From contig NZ_CP101416.1 of NCBI RefSeq assembly GCF_027942295.1, positions 1,426,001-1,490,000 of the forward strand: a DNA stretch of 64,000 nt. Direction: 5' to 3'. Every line of letters begins with the position of its first letter. Position 1 is the first letter of the stretch. The notes beneath the pieces were generated by a model. The model saw only the letters and a program-made list of their open reading frames with translations. It did not search any database and was not told the DNA's origin. The DNA is from Pseudanabaena sp. Chao 1811 (GTDB lineage Bacteria; Cyanobacteriota; Cyanobacteriia; Pseudanabaenales; Pseudanabaenaceae). Shown here one piece after another: positions 53,547 through 60,657 of the stretch. Position numbers and translations under genes: made by a program.

Positions 53547-53996
53547 CTATTTAGTTTGGGTTTCTAGGCAAGGTTGAAATTCTTCCCAACGACGACTGAC
53601 TTGAACATAACAGTCAGGAGGAAAAATCTTGAGATTTTGAAACAGATTAATTTCGAGATGTTCTTCCATTTTCATCAGCAGAACAATCTCGCGATCGGGG
53701 ACATAGTTTCCTACTGCTTGCACAAGTACAGAGATTAAATCTTGATCGAGGGAAAAGGCTTGAATCGAGGTAATTAATTCCTGCTCAGCAATGAATTGAG
53801 ATTTGAATTGTGTTACTTCTAAACTTGCATTACTAGGGGCGATCGCTTGACGATCAATATCACAGACCACAACGCCGCGACCATATTCTAAAAAGCCTTG
53901 CCATGCCGTATAGCCAATCATCATGAGATGGTTGTGAATAAAGCTTTTTTGCCAATAGCCAAAATTTCCTTGCCAGTCGCTATCCTTAAGCTTCAT
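53547..53996 (-). CDS. Hypothetical protein downstream of a cobalamin riboswitch
   Basis: A 149-residue protein, MKLKDSDWQGNFGYWQKSFIHNHLMMIGYTAWQGFLEYGRGVVVCDIDRQ..., rich in aromatics near the N-terminus. I do not recognise the family. The ATG at 53996 has GGAGG 7 bases upstream; the longer TTG start at 54002 is rejected. It is the first gene after the riboswitch at 54112-54262, so it is expected to be shut off by B12. A link to corrinoid metabolism, or a B12-independent substitute, is inference. Confidence 0.7.
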   Translation of the reverse strand: MKLKDSDWQGNFGYWQKSFIHNHLMMIGYTAWQGFLEYGRGVVVCDIDRQAIAPSNASLEVTQFKSQFIAEQELITSIQAFSLDQDLISVLVQAVGNYVPDREIVLLMKMEEHLEINLFQNLKIFPPDCYVQVSRRWEEFQPCLETQTK

Positions 53997-54111
53997 TGCC
54001 AATCCTCCATGACTGCAAATTCAATTGACAAGGAAGAATGGAAGTTTTTTTCCATTCGCAAAAATATGAACTCATCATCTATGACCTCGTAGATGTAGAT
54101 TTATGTGTAGT

Positions 54112-54262
54112 TGCGATTCGGCGGGCATTCTGACTTATTTAGCTACCGCAAAATTTACATTGCTATAGCTAAAAATTACAGTTGCGGGACAGCGTTGGAC
54201 TTGCACCAAACTTTCCCCATTACTTTTAGTGACTGATCTTCACTAAAACCGAAATCTGAGTT
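54112..54262 (-). promoter_or_regulatory. Cobalamin riboswitch
   Basis: Read on the minus strand, the region contains GGGGAAAGTTTGGTGCAAGTCC, the B12-box-like GCTGTCCCGCAACTG and, after a stem, AGTCAGAATGCCCGCC. These are the conserved core elements of the cobalamin riboswitch, in order. On the plus strand they fall at 54197-54217, 54177-54192 and about 54120-54137. Ends are approximate. A possible expression-platform hairpin, GAATGGAA/TTCCATTC, lies at about 54039-54061. The next minus-strand gene begins at 53996. Confidence 0.88.
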
Positions 54263-54308
54263 TTGATCATAGCACTAATGGCAGAGGCGGCATTTTGCGC
54301 TGACGATG

Positions 54309-55256
54309 CTATATCTTGCCTGCGATTTGGAGCAATGTAACTTCCCAGACTAGTCGAGGCTGGACATATCGAGCAATTAACTCTCTGGCTTTGTCGAGGT
54401 GTTGTAATACTGATTTTGATTTTTGTTGTTCCCAAAAATAGTTTTGTAAATAATCAATTAGCCATAGCTGCAAATCCAACTCTAAATCTTTGGTGATTTG
54501 TTTGGCGATCGCCATTGCACTTTTGGCATCTTTAGGAATTTGGCGAACTGAGTTTAATAATTCGATGGGAATACTTTTAAATCTCTCAAAAGAATCGATT
54601 GCTTGTCCTGCCGAACCTTGGGCTAGAGCAACCACATCGGGCGGAATATCCGTATGTCCTTCACGGATGAGTACTTCCTGCATTTGTGCTTGATTTAGTC
54701 TAGTAAAGGGAATGCGTTGGCAACGGGAAACGAGGGTCGGCAAAATCGAGCCAGCATCTGGCACGATCAAGATAATCGTGGCATAGAGGGGTTCTTCAAG
54801 GGTTTTGAGCAGACTATTTGCCGCAGATTCTGCCATGGACTGCGCTTCTTCGATAATTACGACTGAGCGCTGACACTCAAGGGGGGCGCGACTGACAAAT
54901 TCACTAATTTCTCTGATCTGCTCAATCCGAATCTGGGGCAAGGCACGCCGCTTTAATCCTGCTGCCTCTGCCTCCTTCGCCGTGAGCATTTTGCCCTTAT
55001 CTAAATAGGTCGGCTCGACCCACAGTAAATCAGGATGGTTCCGATCGCTCAGTCGATTTGCCGATTTGCGATCGCCTAATAAAATTTCGGCAAAAGCTGA
55101 TGCAGTTTTACTACGCCCCACCCCACTCGCCCCTGCAAATAAATAAGCGGGGGCAATGCGATCGCGTTTGATGGCAGCTTTTAATAAAGTGATTGCTTGC
55201 GATTGCCCAACGACGGTATCAAAGGGTGAGATTAATCCTGAGTTGAGAGCATTCAC
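54309..55256 (-). CDS. holB: DNA polymerase III delta-prime subunit
   Basis: Clamp-loader subunit of 315 residues. Walker A-like LFAGASGVGRSKTASAF and VVIIEEAQSMAESAANSLLKTLEEP (Walker B plus sensor) are clear, as is LVSRCQRIPF. The usual zinc-finger cysteines of bacterial delta-prime are not evident. The gene begins 3 bases after the preceding small gene, so they are co-transcribed. Confidence 0.93.
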   Translation of the reverse strand: MNALNSGLISPFDTVVGQSQAITLLKAAIKRDRIAPAYLFAGASGVGRSKTASAFAEILLGDRKSANRLSDRNHPDLLWVEPTYLDKGKMLTAKEAEAAGLKRRALPQIRIEQIREISEFVSRAPLECQRSVVIIEEAQSMAESAANSLLKTLEEPLYATIILIVPDAGSILPTLVSRCQRIPFTRLNQAQMQEVLIREGHTDIPPDVVALAQGSAGQAIDSFERFKSIPIELLNSVRQIPKDAKSAMAIAKQITKDLELDLQLWLIDYLQNYFWEQQKSKSVLQHLDKARELIARYVQPRLVWEVTLLQIAGKI

Positions 55257-55259
55257 CGC

Positions 55260-55814
55260 TTAGTCATTCCACAATTCTTGTTGCGATCTCTTAGAGCTAT
55301 ACGACCGAGAACTCAGGCGATCGCGGCGATCCATGGATGTTTCGAGCGCGTTTAAATTACGACGGTGTAACCACCAGCGAATTGCCTCATCGACCGTTTC
55401 CGCAGGATTATTTGAGATTTCCAGCAATTCCGTGAATAATTCTGGGGAAATGGCAATTTTATAAATGTCAGATCCAGACCTAGCTTCTAGGAGATCGCTT
55501 GTATCTATCGGCATATCTTGGTTAGATTCTTGTGGATCGCTAAAAATTGGCGTATTTAGTTCATTATTACTGCTAATACTGGTTTGCTCAGCTTCTGGGT
55601 TATCTTTTGGCGAAAGAACTGCATTAAGCCGATTAGCAGCGATCGCTGCCGATGATAGATTAGGGTTTGAGTTAGGGCTATTGTCGTTGCTCATAGGTGA
55701 CTTGCCTAGCTTACGCTGACTGATAGTAATGATGATGAACATCATGAGGACAAATCCAAACTGAGATAGTCCAATCATCAAGAGCAGCTTGTTTGGTGTC
55801 CAAAATTCATACAT
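55260..55814 (-). CDS. Membrane-anchored small protein upstream of holB
   Basis: A 184-residue protein with an N-terminal transmembrane helix (LLLMIGLSQFGFVLMMFIIITI), a Ser/Asn/Pro-rich linker and a C-terminal block, LLEISNNPAETVDEAIRWWLHRRNLNALE, ending SQQELWND. That block resembles the C-terminus of the neighbouring 84-residue protein. Function unknown. Confidence 0.7.
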   Translation of the reverse strand: MYEFWTPNKLLLMIGLSQFGFVLMMFIIITISQRKLGKSPMSNDNSPNSNPNLSSAAIAANRLNAVLSPKDNPEAEQTSISSNNELNTPIFSDPQESNQDMPIDTSDLLEARSGSDIYKIAISPELFTELLEISNNPAETVDEAIRWWLHRRNLNALETSMDRRDRLSSRSYSSKRSQQELWND

Positions 55815-55873
55815 AAATTTTTGGGATCAGCTTAATTTAAGCCTTGCTAATAAGTCTTGGTTTTAAGTGGGAG

Positions 55874-56128
55874 TTAGTCATTCCATTCGCCGCGTGGAGG
55901 CACAACAGGATTCATGGTGAGGGGGCGAGAGCGATCAGCCTCCTTGATGGCGCGGCGTTGCAACCATTGACGGATCGCCGTATCGATCGCCTGTTCAGGA
56001 TCATTAGTCACTTCACCGAGTTCAGCAAGCAAAGCAGGATCGATGTCTACACTTTTTAGTACCTCATTAAATACTGCTTCATTAGCCGCTTGGCTTGATT
56101 GCTGGTCGTTCGCGTTATCTTGTGGCAT
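55874..56128 (-). CDS. Small acidic protein, partial paralogue of the next gene
   Basis: An 84-residue soluble protein with LAELGEVTNDPEQAIDTAIRQWLQRRAIKEADRSR and ending RGEWND. The DPEQAIDTAIRQWLQRR block and the WND end match the C-terminal part of the membrane-anchored protein at 55260-55814. It precedes that gene and holB on the same strand. Function unknown. Confidence 0.7.
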   Translation of the reverse strand: MPQDNANDQQSSQAANEAVFNEVLKSVDIDPALLAELGEVTNDPEQAIDTAIRQWLQRRAIKEADRSRPLTMNPVVPPRGEWND

Positions 56129-56593
56129 AAGGAGTCTTTAGATTAACTAGCTGAGATTAACTGGCACTATGCAGATTTTACCTAGATTTGTTACCGACTG
56201 AATGTGCAGTGCGATCGTATTCTTGCGAAACCCAAAAAAATAAGAATCGTCGTTTCTAAGTAGCTAGACATAATTAAAAAATAGAACTAAAAGCTGTGGC
56301 GCACGCTGCGCGTGCGCCACAGCTTTTAGTTCTATTTTTAACGTCAGTTTGGCGAAGGCGGAAAATGGTAAAAATCGCTAGGCGATTTTTACCATTTTCC
56401 GCCATTTGCGCGGTGCGAAGCACCGCGCAAATGGCGTTATCGAACTCACGTTATATTTAATTGCGCCCAGCTACTTATATTTCTGAGAAAGGATTGCTTT
56501 GTAAGCCTTTCTCGAAAATTGGGATTTTGATGACCAAAAACTCTGTATTCTGGAATAACATCACAGTTTGCTGTAAATCACACGTTAGTATCC
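56129..56593. other. Intergenic region upstream of hisS, filled by palindromes
   Basis: No gene is supported in these 465 bases. Most of it is the palindromic element at 56257-56477. The final 110 bases before hisS would hold the promoter; no clear -10/-35 was assigned. Confidence 0.6.
56257..56477. repeat. MITE-like element with three palindromes
   Basis: Imperfect inverted ends: TAAGTAGCTAGACATAATTA on the left and the complement TAAGTAGCTGGGCGCAATTA on the right. Inside are a perfect 30-base-arm palindrome (56277-56306 and 56310-56339, core GCGCACGCtgcGCGTGCGC), a 22-base-arm palindrome (56357-56378 and 56382-56403) and a 17-base-arm palindrome (56400-56416 and 56420-56436). The right end is identical over 22 bases to that of the element at 8860-8984, and the first palindrome core is identical too. 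Confidence 0.75.
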
Positions 56594-57859
56594 ATGTCTT
56601 CACTTCAGGTCACACGCGGCACTCGCGATATCCTCGCCCCCGAAATTTATTACTGGCAGCAGTTAGAGACAACTGCACGTCAAATTCTGAATCAAGCCGC
56701 CTATAACGAGATTCGCACGCCCATTTTTGAAGCTACGGAGCTATTTGCGCGGGGTATCGGTGAAGCTACAGATATTGTCGGCAAAGAGATGTATACCTTT
56801 ATCGATCGCGGCGATCGCTCTTTGACTTTGCGTCCAGAGGGAACGGCGGGAGTAGCAAGATCCTATATCGAAAATAAATTATTTGCTCAAGGCGGTGTGC
56901 AGCGTCTTTGGTATATGGGCGCGATGTTTCGTTATGAACGCCCCCAAGCAGGTCGCCAGCGCCAATTTCACCAGTTAGGGGTAGAAGTATTAGGTAGCGC
57001 CGATCCCCGTGCTGATGCCGAAGTAATTGCGATCGCTAGTGATTTTTTGCAAGCTGTGGGTTTAACCGATCTCGTGGTTGATCTCAACTCGGTGGGCAGT
57101 GCGGAAGATCGGGTTGCCTATCGTCAGGCATTGGTGGACTATTTCACGCCTTTTGTAGAAGAAATTGATTCCGATTCTCGCGATCGCCTCACGCGCAATC
57201 CTTTACGAATTCTCGATAGCAAAGATAAGCGCACTCAAGAAATTTCCCAAGATGCACCGAGCATTCTCGATTATTTAAGCCCTGAATCGCAACAGCATTT
57301 TGAGAAAGTCCAAAATCTCTTAACAGATTTGAATATCGCCTATCGCATTAATCCTCGCTTAGTGCGGGGCTTAGACTACTACACCCGTACAGCCTTTGAA
57401 ATCCAGTCCAATCAACTGGGCGCACAGTCGGCAGTTTGTGGTGGCGGACGCTACGATCGCTTAATTGCGGAACTCGGTGGTGCGGATGTGCCTGCGGTGG
57501 GTTGGGCGATCGGCTTAGAGCGTTTGGTCATCCTCATGCAACAGGTTGCGGAACGCAAACAAGCGGCGATCGATTTCTATGTCATTTCGCGAGGCGAACA
57601 GGCGGAAGCGAAGTCTCTATCCATTGCTCAAACTCTCCGTAAGGCAGGATTTACAGTGGAACTTGATGTCAGTGGTGCGAAATTTGATAAACAATTCAAA
57701 CGGGCTAGTAATGCCAATGCTAAAGCTGCCGTTGTCATCGGTGATAGCGAAATCGAAGCAGGACAAGTCCAAATCAAATGGCTAGATTCTGGTGAACAGG
57801 AAGCGATCGCGATCGCTGATCTCAGTGACAGTTTTGAGGTGCTGAGACAGAAATTGTAA
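56594..57859 (+). CDS. hisS: Histidyl-tRNA synthetase
   Basis: Class II synthetase of 421 residues. It has TRGTRDILAPE at the start, motif 2 in the MFRYERPQAGRQRQFHQLGVEVLG block, the HisA-type LVRGLDYYTRTAFE and GGGRYDRL, and motif 3 GWAIGLERL. The C-terminal anticodon-binding domain is present. The tail is followed by insertion-sequence debris. Confidence 0.98.
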   Translation: MSSLQVTRGTRDILAPEIYYWQQLETTARQILNQAAYNEIRTPIFEATELFARGIGEATDIVGKEMYTFIDRGDRSLTLRPEGTAGVARSYIENKLFAQGGVQRLWYMGAMFRYERPQAGRQRQFHQLGVEVLGSADPRADAEVIAIASDFLQAVGLTDLVVDLNSVGSAEDRVAYRQALVDYFTPFVEEIDSDSRDRLTRNPLRILDSKDKRTQEISQDAPSILDYLSPESQQHFEKVQNLLTDLNIAYRINPRLVRGLDYYTRTAFEIQSNQLGAQSAVCGGGRYDRLIAELGGADVPAVGWAIGLERLVILMQQVAERKQAAIDFYVISRGEQAEAKSLSIAQTLRKAGFTVELDVSGAKFDKQFKRASNANAKAAVVIGDSEIEAGQVQIKWLDSGEQEAIAIADLSDSFEVLRQKL

Positions 57860-57951
57860 GTAGTCAAACATAAGTAAACTTAAGGGCATCTCTAAAAAAG
57901 GCTAAGAGAGGCAAACATGAAAATCAAGAGCAATTAATTACCTAAATCACA

Positions 57952-58815
57952 GAGAGTGTAAAGTGAAGTGTGTAAAGTCTGGGATATATACAGAGAGATG
58001 ATCTAGACACACAATTACCAACACTAAAACTGATGAATATACGCAAAGAATTGCTCGACGAATTGCTGCAAGAATGTAAAACACCACCTGACCTATTCGG
58101 AGAAGGAGGAATCCTGAAGCAACTGACGACCGCATTAGTGGAACGAGCATTGGAAGCAGAACTATCCATGCATCTGGGCTACGGAAAACATGAACCAAGA
58201 CCAGAAGGACAAACTAACAGTCGCAACGGTTATAGTCAGAAAAAAGTCCAAGGGGACTTTGGCGTAGCAGAAATTGCAGTACCGCGAGATCGCAGTGGTG
58301 AGTTTGAACCACATCTGGTGAAGAAAGGACAAAGCCGCTTGTCAGGACTAGACGAGAAGATTATTGCCCTATATGCCAGAGGGATGAGTGTCAGGGATAT
58401 CCAGTCCCAAAGGCTATTTATAGCTCTGCAACAGAGTCGGAGGCGGAGTTTAACCTTGCGTTGTTTGCTGAAAAGTGGGACAAGCAATATCCATCAATCT
58501 CCAAGTCTTGGCTTAGTCATTGGGCGAACATTATCCCCTTCTTTACTTTCCCCCCTGAGATTCGTAGGGCGATTTATACCACCAAGGCACTTGAATCGAT
58601 GAATAGTAGCTTGCGGAAGGTGATTAAATCTCAACAGCTTTTTCCGACCGATGAAGCGGCTTTCAATCTGGTTTATCTTGCCATGCGGAATATCTCGAAG
58701 AAGTGGACGATGCCGATTCGCGATTGGAAGCCTGCACTTAATCGCTTTGCCATCCTCTTTGAGGATCGTCTCCATATCTAGCTTCTAGACTTTACACATT
58801 TTACTTGACAGTCTC
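57952..58815 (+). pseudogene. IS256-family element with an internal deletion
   Basis: A transposase start (58033: [20 protein letters not shown]..., [11 protein letters not shown]) is joined directly to a late segment ([24 protein letters not shown], in another frame, 58461-58781). The central DDE region is lost. The junction near 58407 shows a short CAA-type microhomology. The left end (GTGTAAAGTGAAGTGTGTAAAG, 57952 on) and the right end (CTTTACACATTTTACTTGACAGTCTC) are both present. The flanks do not match as an 8-bp duplication. Confidence 0.8.
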
Positions 58816-58949
58816 TCTTCTGGTCTAACTCCTAAGCGCCAGTTTTCGACGATCGCTCTAACTGGTGTTCTGGTTCCATCGATAATTGGTTCGCCTGAGA
58901 GGATTTCAGGGTTGCGGGTGACATGGCGTGAGATAGTCGCTATTTTCAT
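58816..58949 (-). pseudogene. DUF433 protein, N-terminal fragment cut by IS256
   Basis: The minus-strand frame from 58949 reads MKIATISRHVTRNPEILSG, then EPIIDGTRTPVRAIVENWRLGVRPEE, which is a DUF433 antitoxin-like N-terminus. It runs into the right end of the IS256 remnant and has no C-terminus. The missing half is not seen on the other side of the element. Confidence 0.8.
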
Positions 58950-59016
58950 GTGGTTTTGCTCTCTAAACTGTCATCAGTTTTGCTCTGTGATGTTGCTGAT
59001 ATGTGGAACAGTAATT

Positions 59017-59162
59017 TCACTTTTTAGGTTTGGCTTCGAGTCCTGCTTTGAAGGCGGTAAGGAAGACTTCAACAAAGTCATTTTTGGCAATTTTTTTGAT
59101 GGCTTCAAATGCACCTGCTTTAAATGCAGCAACTAGACGATCTTTAAGGGTTGGTTTGTTTT
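59017..59162 (-). pseudogene. C-terminal helical fragment, probably of the NACHT protein
   Basis: The minus-strand frame reads ENKPTLKDRLVAAFKAGAFEAIKKIAKNDFVEVFLTAF, then KAGLEAKPKK and a stop at 59017-59019. It is an orphan C-terminus cut at 59162 by the truncated IS4-type copy. It is on the same strand and directly downstream of the NACHT-HEAT gene if the inserted elements are removed. Cyanobacterial NTPase proteins often end with a short helical domain like this. Assignment to the NACHT gene is inference. Confidence 0.6.
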
Positions 59163-60007
59163 CTGAGAACTTGCACCATTCTGGAAAGGGGTTGCAAAGA
59201 GAGTAAAGATGTGAAAAAAAGGGCGTAGTAGTAAATTAAATAACGATTATGGAAAGCATCGTTAAGCACGCCCAAGGTTTAGTGTATAGCCTAATTTGTC
59301 TGATGCCAAGTGTGTATCAAAAAGCAAGTCTGAATGCAATATTAGGGCTATTTCTGGAAGCGCAAGGGCATCCCTATCCAGAACATACACAGGTAAAATC
59401 AGCGAGTGCATTAAGCCGATTTCTCAATCACTATAACTGGTCAACAAGAGGACTAATTCGAGCAACAAGGCTGTCAATTTTGGGGCAAATCGCCAAGCAT
59501 CGCCCATCGAAGAGAGTGCCATTAAAGATACTGATAGACCTGACCACCTTAGAAAAAAGCGGCAAGTTTTTACATTTGAGCAATCCCACCCCAAACGAAC
59601 CAGACCCATGGGTGAGAATCCTCAACGGAAAGCGAGGACTACATCTGGTTGTACTGTATCTGGTCTATGGAGAGTGGCGCGTACCATGGAGTTTTAGAGT
59701 ATGGCGCGGCAAAGGATACTCCAGTCCCTCTGACTTAGCTTGTAAGTTATTGGGGACAGTACCCAAGCAACTAACCCAAGGCAAGACTGTGATTGTCCTT
59801 GCTGATACTGAGTTTAGTACGGTGAAGTTTTTCAATGCTGTCCGCGCCAAGTCTTGGCGCATCGTTGTCGGTGTCCGCAACAATCGTAAACTTCAAGATG
59901 GACGTACCGTCAAACAACTTTATCCCCATGGCAAACGTGGACAACTAATTTTACTGGAAGGGCTAAGTACGCCTTTGACGATCTCTTGGTTCTGGCTCAA
60001 AAGAGCC
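59163..60007 (+). mobile_element. Truncated copy of the IS4-superfamily element
   Basis: Begins with the same end, CTGAGAACTTGCACCATTC, and carries the first 253 residues of the transposase (59249 on), identical in protein to the copy at 17872-19014. It breaks off at 60007 after LKRA and runs straight into IS256-like sequence. The right end is missing. Confidence 0.92.
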
Positions 60008-60657
60008 ATTACTGGGTATGTGGATTTCTCCGAATGAAGGTGCGAAATTCTGGTTGTCAGTACTCACCGAAATTCACAACCGTGGGGTCAAAGATATTTT
60101 GATTGCCTGTGTCGATGGCTTGACTGGTTTCCCTAATGCGATTGAGACGGTATTTCCTAAAACTCAGGTGCAGTTATGCATTGTCCACATGGTCAGAAAC
60201 TCGGTCGCTTTTGTACCTTGGCAACAACGCAAGCAAGTTTGTGCTGACCTCAAGGCTATTTATAGCGCGGCGACGGAATCGGAGGCTGAGTTTAATCTCG
60301 AACTCTTTGCTGAAAAGTGGGACAAGCAATATCCATCAATCTCCAAGTCTTGGCGCAGTCATTGGGCAAACATTATCCCCTTCTTTGCTTTCCCGACCGA
60401 GATTCGCAGGGCGATTTATACCACCAATGCGATTGAGTCGATGAACAGTAGTTTGCGGAAGGTGATTAAATCCCAACAGATTTTTCCCTCTGATGATGCT
60501 GCTTTCAAGCTCGTTTATTTAGCAATGCGGAATATCTCGAAGAAGTGGACGATGCCGATTCGTGATTGGAAACCTGCTCTTAATCGCTTTGCCATCCTCT
60601 TCGAGGATCGTCTCCACGTCTAGCTTCTAGACTTTACACATTTTACTTGACAGTCTC
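60008..60657 (+). mobile_element. IS256-family transposase, C-terminal part
   Basis: The frame 60018-60623 covers residues like MWISPNEGAKFWLSVLTEIHNRGVKDILIACVDGLTGFPNAIETVFPKTQVQLCIVHMVRNS to the conserved C-terminus [13 protein letters not shown]. The central D of the DDE set is in ACVDGLTGFP and the last E in NAIESMN. The right end matches that of the remnant at 58815. The N-terminal third is replaced by the IS4-type copy. Its right end touches the last codon of the NACHT-HEAT gene. Confidence 0.85.

Noticed and set aside
57887-57950. GGGCATCTCTAAAAAAGG resembles the left end of the IS630 element at 33557
   Set aside because: The similarity covers only about 16 bases and no transposase or TA-flanked partner end follows. 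It was not listed as an element.
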